A DNA stretch of 37,841 bases from Oscillospiraceae bacterium (GTDB lineage Bacteria; Bacillota; Clostridia; Oscillospirales; Ruminococcaceae), in contig JAHHUD010000007.1 of NCBI GenBank assembly GCA_020024185.1, positions 1 through 37,841 on the forward strand, written 5' to 3'. The notes beneath the pieces are model-generated. The model had not been told where the DNA came from, made no database searches, and worked only from the letters and a program-made list of their open reading frames with translations. Position 1 is the first letter of the stretch, and each line of letters opens with the position of its first letter. Of the stretch, positions 1 through 7,305 are shown piece after piece. Made by a program: the position numbers and the translations under genes.

Positions 1-413
1 CCGTTTTTATAAAGATATTCTCTTATTTTACTTCCACTTTGAGCTGGCACAAGCACAAGTTTTATGTTATTTTCCTTTATAAAAGGAGCATTTTCTATAA
101 TTTGAGCCATAGTTTCTCCACCAAGGCCTGCAATAACAATATGAGATATATCATCTGTATTTTTAATTCCTTGCAATCCATCTGTAAGCAAAAACTCTGC
201 TCTATCACTTATATTATTTTCTTTAAATAAATCAACAGCCTTTTGTAACGGCATTTTGTTAATATCTGTTGCGATAATATGTTCTGCTTTTCCACTTTTT
301 ATAAGATATAAACTAAGTTTACCATGGTCACAGCCAACATCACAAACTGTTTTACCGTCACAAACAAGACTGGCAGCCATTAATAAACGACTGCCAATGT
401 TCTCGTATTTCAT
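1..413 (-). CDS. trmK: tRNA (adenine(22)-N(1))-methyltransferase TrmK, N-terminal part (runs off left edge)
   Basis: SAM-dependent methyltransferase expected to make m1A at position 22 of tRNAs. Only the first 137 or so residues are in the window; the C-terminus lies beyond base 1. The ATG at 411-413 opens a frame with the family's start (MKYENIGSRLLMAASLV). It is followed by a class I SAM-binding loop, VCDVGCDHGKLSLYLI (motif I, near residues 25-40), an acidic strand end ATDIN, and IAGLGGETMAQII, the TrmK/COG2384 signature near residue 97. It lies 4 bases after the DUF1858 gene, so the two are co-transcribed. TrmK is usually next to rpoD, which may lie further left. Family assignment is confident; the specific base is from family knowledge. 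Confidence 0.85.
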   Translation of the reverse strand, partial: MKYENIGSRLLMAASLVCDGKTVCDVGCDHGKLSLYLIKSGKAEHIIATDINKMPLQKAVDLFKENNISDRAEFLLTDGLQGIKNTDDISHIVIAGLGGETMAQIIENAPFIKENNIKLVLVPAQSGSKIREYLYKN

Positions 414-417
414 ACAA

Positions 418-615
418 TTAGTTACCGAAGTGAGCATTTAATTTTGCAACAAGCTCATCTGCGTCTGTGCCATGTGCCATACAAGCCTGTTCAATATTTT
501 CGCCTCTTGAAGAAGGGCAACCAAGGCAGTGCATACCAATTTCCATAAAGTATTTTCCTGTTGTCACATCTGCATCAAGAATGTCACCAATGTTTGTTTT
601 TCTTGTAACTATCAT
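418..615 (-). CDS. DUF1858 domain protein (small disulfide/redox protein)
   Basis: A 65-residue protein that is a single DUF1858 domain, the helical domain seen alone or at the N-terminus of ScdA/RIC-type proteins and called the hybrid-cluster-associated redox disulfide domain. The signature is a CxxC pair in GMHCLGCPSSRGE (near residues 29-32), with a third Cys in EQACMAHG. No signal peptide, so it is cytosolic. The ribosome site AAGGAG precedes the ATG by about 9 bases. It has its own promoter and is followed after 4 bases by trmK. The function of stand-alone DUF1858 proteins is not settled; a thiol redox role is inferred from the cysteines. Confidence 0.85.
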   Translation of the reverse strand: MIVTRKTNIGDILDADVTTGKYFMEIGMHCLGCPSSRGENIEQACMAHGTDADELVAKLNAHFGN

Positions 616-648
616 AGTGATAATCTCCTTCTATCATTAATTTATTAC

Positions 649-677
649 AGTATATTATTTATACTGTGACATTTCAA
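649..677 (-). promoter_or_regulatory. Promoter of the DUF1858-trmK pair, with two flanking dyads
   Basis: On the minus strand the -35 TTGAAA (677-672) and -10 TATACT (654-649) are separated by 17 bases. An 8-bp inverted repeat (ACAGTATA / TATACTGT, arms 647-654 and 660-667) covers the -10 and part of the spacer. A 13-base perfect palindrome (GTGATTTAATCAC, 678-690) abuts the -35. Both are placed where repressor or activator sites would be. Confidence 0.7.
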
Positions 678-697
678 GTGATTTAATCACCTTTTAT

Positions 698-1051
698 TTA
701 TTCATGTTTACAACCTGATAAAATAACTGATGTTTCTATTTTATTTGGATATTCTCCAAAGAAAACTTGCTTATATTTTTCAAATGGTTCATGTTCAAGA
801 TTAAAAGAAAAATATTTTGCTCCTTGATTTTCACTATAAGCCACACTTGCACGTATAATTCCGTCAAGATATCTGGTATCTGGTGTTTTACTATCAAGAA
901 GTATAATCACATCATCTTCAACTTTAAAAAGTATATACCCAAAAAGGTCGGCACCGTCACTGAGTATATATCCTTGTAATTCACCATCAAATCTTGAATT
1001 ATTAAGCAATTCAATTACATCATATTCCTCAATTGGTTTCATTGTAAACAT
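698..1051 (-). CDS. Hypothetical protein, possibly a reduced GNAT fold
   Basis: A 117-residue soluble protein I do not recognise by name. It starts 2 bases after the rluB stop, with the ribosome site GAGGAAAG inside the end of rluB, so it is co-transcribed and probably translationally coupled. The order of segments resembles a small GNAT acetyltransferase core: two strands (GYILSDGADLFGYILFKVED, residues 27-46), another strand (VIILLDSKT), a helix (LDGIIRASVAYSENQGA), then KYFSFNLE and a final helix around EKYKQVFF. No clear acetyl-CoA P-loop (Q/RxxGxG/A) is visible, so enzymatic activity is doubtful. The GNAT reading is inference only. Confidence 0.7.
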   Translation of the reverse strand: MFTMKPIEEYDVIELLNNSRFDGELQGYILSDGADLFGYILFKVEDDVIILLDSKTPDTRYLDGIIRASVAYSENQGAKYFSFNLEHEPFEKYKQVFFGEYPNKIETSVILSGCKHE

Positions 1052-1053
1052 TA

Positions 1054-1821
1054 TTATCTTTCCTCTATATCTCTTCTTTTATTCTTGTTAGTTTTTGAAG
1101 CAGAAGCTTTGAGTGCAATAACTTCACTTGGTTTAAGTTCTCTGAATTTACCCGGAGCAAGCATACCAAGTTTAACTGGACCAATTGAATTTCTACGCAA
1201 TCTCGCAACTTCCAAACCTACAGCTGCGCACATACGGCGAACTTGACGGTTTTTGCCTTCTTTAATAGAAATCTCCAATACAGAACGATTTTCTTCCTGT
1301 GTAACAACTCTTACAACAGCTGGCAAAGTTTTTGTACCATCATCAAGATAAACACCATTTGCAAGTGCTATAAGTTGTTCTTCTGTAACAGTTGGTCTAA
1401 CTGTTACACGATAAAGTTTTGAAATTTGATGAGATGGATGTGTAAGCAAGTTTGCAAAATCGCCATCATTTGTAAAAAAAAGCAATCCTTCACTGTCTTT
1501 GTCCAATCTTCCAACTGGATAAACTCTCACTGGTACATCTTTCATAAGCTCAAGAACAGTTTTTCTGCCTCTGTCGTCCCTACTTGTTGTAATATATCCT
1601 CTTGGTTTATTGAGCATATAATAATAGTATTCTTTTTTCTTATCAAAAAATATTCTTTGTCCGTCAACTGTAAGAACATCTGCTCTTATATCCATTTTAT
1701 CACCCAAAGAAACTGGACGACCATTAAGTTTAACTCTATCTTCAAGAATTATTTGTTCTGCTTGTCTGCGGGAGCAAAGGCCTTGGTCTGCCATTGCTTT
1801 TTGTATGCGTGTATCTCGCAT
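1054..1821 (-). CDS. rluB: RluB/RsuA-family rRNA pseudouridine synthase
   Basis: Converts a specific uridine in ribosomal RNA to pseudouridine. At 255 residues it has the usual length. The N-terminal S4 RNA-binding domain (about 4-55) contains the typical GLCSRRQAEQII and GRPV motifs. The catalytic domain starts at YYYMLNKPRGYITT (about 66-80). It contains the catalytic aspartate D107 in YPVGRLDKDSEGLL, then LYRVTV and the EGKNRQVRRMCAAVG motif. RluB (23S) is more likely than RsuA (16S) because of the scpA/scpB neighbourhood, as in Bacillus, but the two cannot be separated by motif alone. The start has AGGAGG five bases upstream. The basic tail (KTNKNKRR) is typical. Confidence 0.92.
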   Translation of the reverse strand: MRDTRIQKAMADQGLCSRRQAEQIILEDRVKLNGRPVSLGDKMDIRADVLTVDGQRIFFDKKKEYYYYMLNKPRGYITTSRDDRGRKTVLELMKDVPVRVYPVGRLDKDSEGLLFFTNDGDFANLLTHPSHQISKLYRVTVRPTVTEEQLIALANGVYLDDGTKTLPAVVRVVTQEENRSVLEISIKEGKNRQVRRMCAAVGLEVARLRRNSIGPVKLGMLAPGKFRELKPSEVIALKASASKTNKNKRRDIEER

Positions 1822-1834
1822 TATATCCTCCTAA

Positions 1835-2266
1835 TTATTCAATAGTAGTTGTATTTATCACACTATCTTCTGTTACAACTGTTGTTTCTTTCTTTTTGCC
1901 TGTTTTTGAATTTACAAAACCTTCAACTTTATCTATAACCTCTGGTACCATATTAACAAGGCGGTCAACTGTTGCTCCACCTTCTGCAAGCTGTATAAGA
2001 CGCACATTGCCGTCTTTAATTACCAAAAATCCAACAGGTGATATTGACGCACCACTGGAAGCTGCACCACCAAACAAATCTTTTTGTGTTTTAGATGCAA
2101 AATCTGTACCACCTGAAACAAAGCCAAAAGAAATTTTTGAAATTGGTAAAATTGTTGTTCCGTCCTGTGTATTTATAGGACTTCCTATAACTGTATTTGA
2201 ATCTACAAGGTCACGCATTTTTTCCAATGCTGAGGCCATCAATTCTTGTACTGGTTTTTCTGCCAT
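1835..2266 (-). CDS. gerW: GerW/YtfJ-family spore protein
   Basis: A 143-residue member of the GerW (YtfJ) family, forespore-expressed in Bacillus subtilis and needed there for germination with some germinants. Family marks are the N-terminal helix with VQELMASALEKMRDLVDSNTV, then SPINTQDGTTILPISKISFGF, the Gly/Ser-rich middle GGAASSGASISPVGFLVI, and the end GATVDRLVNMVPEVIDKV. The ribosome site AGGAG lies in the last codons of the DUF2953 gene, three bases upstream. The DUF2953-gerW pair matches ytfI-ytfJ of bacilli. It implies the organism descends from spore formers; it does not prove that it still sporulates. Confidence 0.9.
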   Translation of the reverse strand: MAEKPVQELMASALEKMRDLVDSNTVIGSPINTQDGTTILPISKISFGFVSGGTDFASKTQKDLFGGAASSGASISPVGFLVIKDGNVRLIQLAEGGATVDRLVNMVPEVIDKVEGFVNSKTGKKKETTVVTEDSVINTTTIE

Positions 2267-2269
2267 GAT

Positions 2270-3067
2270 TTATTTCTCCTTTAAAGATTTGTTGGTTGAC
2301 ATAATTTGATTATATTGTTTAAACAGATACCACCCCAATATAATTATTATACTAGGACTTGCCTGAATTTTACAATAAAAATAATCTTTATCTTCATAAA
2401 TATTAGCAAAATCTGCAATAAATATTGGGCTTTTATAATAAATTTTTACATACTTTTGTAAAAAAATGTTTAACGAGTAAAACGATGTTGTAAAAGCTGC
2501 GTATTTTTTCTGTACATCATGTGCATCTTCAGCACAAATAGGTATAATAAAGCTTACATCTTTTATTTTTATACCATTAAGTAAAATTTTTAAAGCACCT
2601 TTTACAGTTGAAAATACTTCTCTTATAAGACTTTTGTTATTTAAAATATATTCAGTAATTTCTTTAAATTTATTTTTTGCTTTTGAATTTGATTTCTTTA
2701 TTTCTGTTTCTGTTTTTGTTTGTGTAGTGGTTTGTGTTTTTTTATGTGTACAAACTTCTGACTTTGTTTTATTTTGTTGTTGGTTTTTTACTTGTGTATA
2801 ATTTTGTGTTTGTGATGGTGTTTCTTTGTGTATAGTGTCTTTTTCAGTATTAGATTTAACTTTAATGTTTTTTCTTTTTTCCTTTTTCTTAAAAGAAAAA
2901 CTTATTGGATACACTTTGATTTTAAATAAAAACAAACGCACTTTTACCACAAGACTTTTCTTTTGAGTATACTCAATATAGACATCTCGTGGTACAAGTA
3001 TAAACCATATAACTAAAATTAAAATAGCCAGAATAATCCAGCCTAAAACAGCTAAAATTTTAAGCAT
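2270..3067 (-). CDS. DUF2953 membrane-anchored protein (YtfI-like)
   Basis: A 265-residue protein with one N-terminal membrane helix (about 5-26, ILAVLGWIILAILILVIWFIL), then a beta-rich start (VYIEYTQKKSLVVKVRLFLFKIKVYP), typical of DUF2953. Residues about 62-130 are a low-complexity linker rich in Lys, Thr and Gln, probably disordered. The conserved C-terminal part (about 140-265) has FSTVKGALKILLNGIKIKDVSFIIPICAEDAH and a final hydrophobic SIIIILGWYLF segment. Its ATG overlaps the end of scpB by 8 bases, so translation is coupled. It is the usual upstream partner of gerW. Molecular function is unknown; a sporulation-linked role is inferred from the neighbour. Confidence 0.85.
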   Translation of the reverse strand: MLKILAVLGWIILAILILVIWFILVPRDVYIEYTQKKSLVVKVRLFLFKIKVYPISFSFKKKEKRKNIKVKSNTEKDTIHKETPSQTQNYTQVKNQQQNKTKSEVCTHKKTQTTTQTKTETEIKKSNSKAKNKFKEITEYILNNKSLIREVFSTVKGALKILLNGIKIKDVSFIIPICAEDAHDVQKKYAAFTTSFYSLNIFLQKYVKIYYKSPIFIADFANIYEDKDYFYCKIQASPSIIIILGWYLFKQYNQIMSTNKSLKEK

Positions 3068-3626
3068 TTTCTTCTTCCTCTGTCAGATTAAGCTGTTGAG
3101 CCTCATCTATCAGTGAATTATTTTTTATTTTAGGCAGTTGTTCAATACTTTCAAGAGAAAAACTACGCAAAAAAACAGGAGTAGTTTTATAACTTATTGG
3201 TTTTCCGGGAATATCAAGTCTTCCAGCTTCTTCAATCAGATTTCTGCTTAAAAGCCTTTGAATACTGCTGGAAGAATCTACACCTCTTACCTGCTCAACA
3301 AACGCACGAGAAACCGGTTGGTTATATGCAATTATCGCAAGTGTTTCCATGGCTGCGTTGGAAAGTGGTGCATTTTTCTTTTGACTTACAGCTTTATAAA
3401 CATATTCACTATACTGTGTATCGGTTGCAAACAAAAGATTATCTGTATTTTTTACAAATCTAATACCGCTTTCTGACTGATTATATTTTTCATCTAAACA
3501 TTCAATAATATACTGTGCCTGTTTAAAATCTATTTCAAGAACTTCTTGCAATTTTTCTATACTTATTCCCTCACCACTTGCAAAAATTATTGCCTCTGCG
3601 GCACATATATTTTGTTCTATTGTCAT
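3060..3626 (-). CDS. scpB: Segregation and condensation protein B
   Basis: ScpB, the winged-helix kite subunit of the Smc-ScpA-ScpB condensin that folds and separates chromosomes. At 188 residues it has normal length. Two winged-helix domains are visible: EAIIFASGEGISIEKLQEVLEID (about 10-33) and the second with LSNAAMETLAIIAYNQPVSRAFVEQVRGVDSSSSIQRLLSRNLIEEAGR (about 88-136), the most conserved stretch of the family. GKPISYKTTPVFLRSFSLESIEQLPK follows. It starts 3 bases after scpA with AGGAG seven bases upstream. The acidic C-terminal tail is variable in the family. Confidence 0.95.
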   Translation of the reverse strand: MTIEQNICAAEAIIFASGEGISIEKLQEVLEIDFKQAQYIIECLDEKYNQSESGIRFVKNTDNLLFATDTQYSEYVYKAVSQKKNAPLSNAAMETLAIIAYNQPVSRAFVEQVRGVDSSSSIQRLLSRNLIEEAGRLDIPGKPISYKTTPVFLRSFSLESIEQLPKIKNNSLIDEAQQLNLTEEEENA

Positions 3627-3629
3627 AAA

Positions 3630-4334
3630 CTATCTCCTATTGTGTTTTGAGGAAAGCACCATATTTTCGTCTTTATCTATTGATATGCGTTTTGCACGTA
3701 TAAGCTCCAAAATCGCCATAAAAGTTGCAATAGCTTCACTTTTACCTTTATTTTTATCAAAGGCAGATTTTAATGATGTCACTTTGGTTTTCATAAGACA
3801 TTTAAGAACTGTAAATATCTTTGCTTGTACCGAAACAAAAGGTGTTGCAACAATTGGGTCAAACTTTTCTTGTCTTGGTGGTGAACGACGTATAGATTTA
3901 TCATCTAAAATTTCATAAGCTTTAACAAGGTCACTTACAGGGTGAATAATATCATAAGTTAAATCTTCTTTTATCTCCACCGGTTGTCTTATAAAAATAC
4001 TATCTCCAATAAATCTATCCTTCATCAATTCTGCTGCTAGTTTTGCTTGGCTATACTCTATAAGCTGACCTTGCAATTCTGCTTTTAGTTTTTCTCCCTC
4101 TTCATCTTTTGGAAGAAGGTATACTGATTTAAGATATACAAGTCTCGCAGCCATATCAATAAAATCGCTGGCTATATCGAGATTTTGTTGCTGAGCTTCT
4201 TTAATAATATCAAGATACTGATTTATTATGGTTATAATTTCAATATCCAGAATATTCATTTTATGTTTTGATATAAGTGTCAGCAAAAGGTCAAGTGGAC
4301 CTTCAAACTGTTCTAGTTTAAAATTAAGTTGCAT
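3630..4334 (-). CDS. scpA: Segregation and condensation protein A
   Basis: ScpA, the kleisin that bridges the Smc heads and binds ScpB. The N-terminal kleisin motif is LEQFEGPLDLLLTLISKHKMNILDI (about 7-31). A helical middle with DFIDMAARLVYLKSVYLLP follows. The C-terminal winged helix contains IATFMAILELIRAKRISIDKDE. I start at the ATG at 4334, not the TTG one codon earlier, because AAGGTG is five bases before the ATG but too close to the TTG. The length is 234 residues. It is the second gene of the operon, 11 bases after the site-2 protease gene. Smc itself is not in the window. Confidence 0.95.
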   Translation of the reverse strand: MQLNFKLEQFEGPLDLLLTLISKHKMNILDIEIITIINQYLDIIKEAQQQNLDIASDFIDMAARLVYLKSVYLLPKDEEGEKLKAELQGQLIEYSQAKLAAELMKDRFIGDSIFIRQPVEIKEDLTYDIIHPVSDLVKAYEILDDKSIRRSPPRQEKFDPIVATPFVSVQAKIFTVLKCLMKTKVTSLKSAFDKNKGKSEAIATFMAILELIRAKRISIDKDENMVLSSKHNRR

Positions 4335-4345
4335 CAATTCACCTT

Positions 4346-5002
4346 TTACAACAAAAATGTATTTCCAATTACATCAACAAAAAATGTAAGCTTATCAAGT
4401 ACAGAAAAAATAGCTGATGTTAATATACTAAGAGGTAGGTCCAAAATACCTGTTAGTAAAACAACAAATAAGCCTATAAATATATATTGTTCATATTCCA
4501 TAATTTTAAAATACCATTTGTCTGACAAAAAGTAGTTAAATATTCTTGAACCATCAAATGGCGGAAATGGCAATAAGTTGAATATTGCAAGTGAAATATT
4601 TATAAAACACATTGTACGGAAAATAGTAAACAATGTAGATAAAACAAAGCTTGACCCAAAGGAATAACTAAAATATCCAATAGATTTTGTGATTATTAGG
4701 CTTATTGTTGCCACAATAATATTTGAAATTGGACCAGCTGCTGCTGAAATTGCCATACCCTTTTTTCTATCTTCAAAATTGTTTGGATTTATTGGCACAG
4801 GCTTTGCCCAACCAATACCTGTAAACAAAAGTGCCAAAGCACCTATATAATCAATATGAGCCATTGGGTTTAAAGTTAATCTTCCACTATATCTTGCTGT
4901 TGGGTCTCCCAAACGGTCTGCAACATAAGCGTGTGCTGCTTCGTGAATTGGTATTGCTGTCATAAGGACAATTGCTCTTATTATAATATTAAATAAATCC
5001 AT
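4346..5002 (-). CDS. Site-2 protease family membrane metalloprotease (M50, YwhC-like)
   Basis: A 218-residue polytopic zinc metalloprotease that would cut substrates within the membrane. The zinc motif HExxH is H20-E-A-A-H24 in the first hydrophobic segment. The third ligand D150 is in FNLLPFPPFDGSRIF, and GPISNIIVA is the conserved loop between them. This small form without PDZ or CBS domains is the YwhC/SpoIVFB-like cytoplasmic-membrane group common upstream of scpA in Firmicutes. It is the first gene after a strong promoter and has AGGAG six bases before the ATG. The substrate is unknown; SpoIVFB proper (pro-sigma-K processing) is not indicated by context. Confidence 0.88.
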   Translation of the reverse strand: MDLFNIIIRAIVLMTAIPIHEAAHAYVADRLGDPTARYSGRLTLNPMAHIDYIGALALLFTGIGWAKPVPINPNNFEDRKKGMAISAAAGPISNIIVATISLIITKSIGYFSYSFGSSFVLSTLFTIFRTMCFINISLAIFNLLPFPPFDGSRIFNYFLSDKWYFKIMEYEQYIFIGLFVVLLTGILDLPLSILTSAIFSVLDKLTFFVDVIGNTFLL

Positions 5003-5041
5003 TGAAATCTCCTATCAAATTAGTGCTAGACTTGATAATTT

Positions 5042-5070
5042 ATTATATTGTTTTTTTCTGTTTTTTTCAA
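5042..5070 (-). promoter_or_regulatory. Promoter of the site-2 protease-scpAB-gerW-rluB operon
   Basis: Minus-strand -35 TTGAAA (5070-5065), 17-base spacer, and consensus -10 TATAAT (5047-5042). It gives a leader of about 33 bases before the protease ATG. No other strong promoter is evident until the DUF1858 promoter near 660, so one transcript should cover seven genes. Confidence 0.75.
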
Positions 5071-5139
5071 GTAATATATTCATATTAACTATACTATTAT
5101 ATTAATGTGATAAATTTAAAAAATAATTTCAAATTTTAC

Positions 5140-5168
5140 TTGATATTCTTATCATATTATGGTAAACT
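5140..5168 (+). promoter_or_regulatory. Possible distal rpmB promoter
   Basis: -35 TTGATA (5140-5145), 17-base spacer, and -10 TAAACT (5163-5168) preceded by an extended TGG. Transcripts from here would carry the 5186-5211 hairpin in the rpmB leader; those from the proximal promoter would not. Confidence 0.45.
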
Positions 5169-5185
5169 AATTTAGCAACAAAAAG

Positions 5186-5211
5186 AAAATGCAATTTAGG
5201 TATTGCATTTT
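5186..5211 (+). other. Hairpin in the rpmB leader
   Basis: A perfect 9-bp stem (AAAATGCAA / TTGCATTTT) with an 8-base loop ends in a short T run, so it resembles a weak terminator. Its right arm coincides with the -35 of the proximal promoter (5203-5208). It could attenuate transcripts from the distal promoter. Function is inferred only. Confidence 0.45.
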
Positions 5212-5231
5212 AATAAATAATATGCTAAAAT
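5203..5231 (+). promoter_or_regulatory. Proximal rpmB promoter
   Basis: -35 TTGCAT (5203-5208), 17-base spacer, and -10 TAAAAT (5226-5231) with the extended -10 TGC. The expected start is near 5238, about 29 bases before the rpmB ATG, leaving room for the AGGAGGTG ribosome site at 5252-5259. Confidence 0.65.
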
Positions 5232-5266
5232 GTTATAGTTGATTAAATTTTAGGAGGTGCAACAGA

Positions 5267-5455
5267 ATGGCAAAATGTGATTGTTGTGGTAAAGGTGTTA
5301 GCTTTGGTATCAAAGTTTCTCACTCTCATAGACGCTCAAACAGAGCTTGGAAACCAAATGTAAAAAGAGTTAAAGCTATCGTAGATGGTTCTCCACGCTA
5401 TATTCACGCTTGCACCAGATGTCTTCGCTCTGGTAAGGTAACAAGAGCTATCTAA
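5267..5455 (+). CDS. rpmB: 50S ribosomal protein L28, zinc-binding type
   Basis: A 62-residue ribosomal large-subunit protein. It is the cysteine-containing (C+) form: C4 and C7 in MAKCDCCGKG and C49/C52 in HACTRCLRSG give the two CxxC pairs that bind one zinc. The conserved SHSHRRSNRAWKPNVKR segment (about 18-34) is intact. A strong AGGAGGTG lies 7 bases before the ATG. It is transcribed alone, away from both neighbours, and ends in a clear terminator. In bacilli L28 genes come in C+ and C- forms used under zinc plenty and starvation; no C- copy is in this window. Confidence 0.97.
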   Translation: MAKCDCCGKGVSFGIKVSHSHRRSNRAWKPNVKRVKAIVDGSPRYIHACTRCLRSGKVTRAI

Positions 5456-5477
5456 TTAGTTAAAAGAAGAAAATTTC

Positions 5478-5506
5478 AGCTGACCTTTATAGGTCAGCTA
5501 TTTTTT
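5478..5506 (+). terminator. rpmB terminator
   Basis: Perfect 8-bp stem AGCTGACC / GGTCAGCT, 6-base loop, then A and six T. It lies 22 bases after the rpmB stop codon. The stretch from here to 5645 is AT-rich with no gene or clear signal. Confidence 0.92.
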
Positions 5507-5645
5507 GTGCAATATTAAGTATATAAGAATAAATTCAAAACAAAGCAAACAATTAAATTCATTAAATGATATTATATTTAAAATAGTATCAAACTTTGTG
5601 TAATATGAAATTTTATAACTTATATTTAAGTTATCTATAAATAAT

Positions 5646-5673
5646 AAAAAGGACGGTATTTCCGTCCTTTTTT
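5646..5673 (-). terminator. glyS terminator (bidirectional form)
   Basis: Stem GGACGG / CCGTCC with a 5-base loop, flanked by five A on the left and six T on the right, so it can work in both directions. It lies 5 bases after the glyS stop codon on the minus strand, and would also stop any read-through from rpmB. Confidence 0.9.
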
Positions 5674-5678
5674 ATTTG

Positions 5679-7058
5679 CTAAAATTCAATTTTCTTTGCA
5701 ATGTAATCTTTAAGGTCTTTGATTGCAACTCTTTCTTGTTCCATTGTATCTCTGTCACGAACTGTTACACAGCCGTCTTCAATACTTTCAAAGTCATATG
5801 TAATACAAAGTGGTGTTCCTATTTCATCTTGACGACGATATCTTTTACCAATAGAGCCAGCTTCATCATAATCAACCATAAAGTCTTTTTGTAATTGATG
5901 ATAAACCTCTGTTGCCTGTTCACTAAGTTTTTTAGAAAGTGGCAAGATACAAGCTTTGTATGGTGCAAGTGTTGGGTGCAAGTGAAGAACAACTCTTGTA
6001 TCATTCTTTTCTGCATCTACAACTTCTTCATCATAAGCTTCAATAAGCAACGCAAGAGCAACACGGTCTGCACCAAGAGATGGCTCAATAACATGTGGTA
6101 TATAATGTTCATTTGTTTCTGGGTCAAAGTATTCAATTGGTTTACCACATTGTTCAGAGTGCTGTGTAAGGTCAAAGCAACCTCTGTCTGCAATACCCCA
6201 AAGTTCACCCCATCCAAATGGGAACATAAATTCGATATCTGTTGTTGCAGTAGAGTAGTGAGAAAGTTCTTCTTGTGCATGGTCACGAAGTTTGAGATTT
6301 TCTTCTTTCATACCAAGACTTAACAACCAGTTATAGCAGTACTCTCTCCAGTATTTAAACCATTGCATATTTGTGCCTGGTTTAATAAAGAATTCAAGTT
6401 CCATTTGTTCAAATTCTCTTGTACGGAAAGTAAAGTTGCCTGGAGTAATTTCGTTACGGAAACTTTTACCCACTTGAGCAACACCAAATGGCAATTTTCT
6501 TCTTGTTGTTCTTTGAATATTTGCAAAGTTTACAAATATACCTTGTGCTGTTTCAGGACGGAGGAAGATTTCGTTTTTAGCGTCTTCTGTAACACCCTGG
6601 AATGTTTTAAACATCAGATTAAATTTTCTTATATCGGTAAAGTTTGTACTTCCGCAGTCTGGGCATGCAATACCTTTTTCTGCAATAAACTCTCTCATCT
6701 GTTCATTTGACCAACCTGCACATTCGTAACCTGCATCTTCAATAAGCTTGTCAGCACGATGACGAGTTTTACAATCTTTACAGTCCATAAGTGGGTCTGA
6801 AAAACCGCCAACATGTCCAGAAGCAACCCAAACTTGTGGATTCATCAAAATTGCACTGTCAAGACCAACATTGTATGGGCTTTCCTGTACAAATTTCTTT
6901 CTCCATGCTGCTTTTACATTATTTTTAAATTCAACACCCAATGGGCCGTAATCCCAAGTATTTGCAAGACCACCATAAATTTCACTGCCTGCATAAACAA
7001 AACCTCTGCCTTTGCATAAAGCAATGATTTTTTCCATTGTTTTATCCTGATTTAACAT
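5679..7058 (-). CDS. glyS: Glycine--tRNA ligase, single-chain dimeric type
   Basis: Charges tRNA-Gly with glycine. This is the single-chain (alpha2, GlyQS) form. N-terminal KTMEKIIALCKGRGFVYAGSEIYGG leads into the class II core. A zinc-finger insertion holds CKDC and CPDCGS. Motif 2 is FRNEITPGNFTFRTREFEQ, motif 3 is LGADRVALALLIEAY, and a C-terminal anticodon domain begins at LAPYKACILPL. I start at the ATG at 7058 (459 residues), because GGAGG (7068-7064) sits 5 bases before it; the ATG four codons earlier overlaps that site. The leader is about 60 bases, too short for a T-box. Confidence 0.97.
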   Translation of the reverse strand: MLNQDKTMEKIIALCKGRGFVYAGSEIYGGLANTWDYGPLGVEFKNNVKAAWRKKFVQESPYNVGLDSAILMNPQVWVASGHVGGFSDPLMDCKDCKTRHRADKLIEDAGYECAGWSNEQMREFIAEKGIACPDCGSTNFTDIRKFNLMFKTFQGVTEDAKNEIFLRPETAQGIFVNFANIQRTTRRKLPFGVAQVGKSFRNEITPGNFTFRTREFEQMELEFFIKPGTNMQWFKYWREYCYNWLLSLGMKEENLKLRDHAQEELSHYSTATTDIEFMFPFGWGELWGIADRGCFDLTQHSEQCGKPIEYFDPETNEHYIPHVIEPSLGADRVALALLIEAYDEEVVDAEKNDTRVVLHLHPTLAPYKACILPLSKKLSEQATEVYHQLQKDFMVDYDEAGSIGKRYRRQDEIGTPLCITYDFESIEDGCVTVRDRDTMEQERVAIKDLKDYIAKKIEF

Positions 7059-7123
7059 CTCTGCCTCCATGTATTATATAAGTTTATATAAATTATTCTA
7101 TATCAATATATTCATACTATTAT

Positions 7124-7152
7124 ATAATATCTTTTTCCAGTATTTTAGTCAA
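7124..7152 (-). promoter_or_regulatory. glyS promoter
   Basis: Minus-strand -35 TTGACT (7152-7147), 17-base spacer, and -10 TATTAT (7129-7124), followed closely by an alternative TATAAT. It predicts a leader of about 60 bases. The rest of the 7071-7305 gap is very AT-rich; the plus-strand promoter of the next gene must be there, but I cannot place it with confidence. Confidence 0.65.
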
Positions 7153-7305
7153 TAGACAATAAATCCAAAGCTTTTATATATACATTTTGTTCAAATCATA
7201 AATATTTAAAAATACACTTGATTTATACATAAAAATAGTATAAATTATTATAGTATATGTTTATTTATACAGAAAAATATAAAAATTATGTAATAAGGAT
7301 ACATT

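Noticed and set aside
39..441. Two short plus-strand frames at the left edge
   Set aside because: The minus strand here encodes a clear TrmK; the plus-strand frames are its shadows.
2640..2880. Repeat-like GT/TG-rich stretch as a tandem repeat or CRISPR
   Set aside because: It is the low-complexity Lys/Thr/Gln linker of the DUF2953 protein, without regular units or spacers.
5679..7070. glyS start at the ATG at 7070
   Set aside because: The ribosome site GGAGG overlaps the codon after it; the ATG at 7058 has correct spacing.
7059..7123. A T-box riboswitch in the glyS leader
   Set aside because: The predicted leader is about 60 bases and shows no T-box or specifier stem; asnS likewise has only about 38 bases.
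7190..7305. A MerR operator upstream of the YjiH gene
   Set aside because: TTGATT is present and ATAGT lies downstream, but the half-sites are not in the same register or separation as in the two matching promoters.
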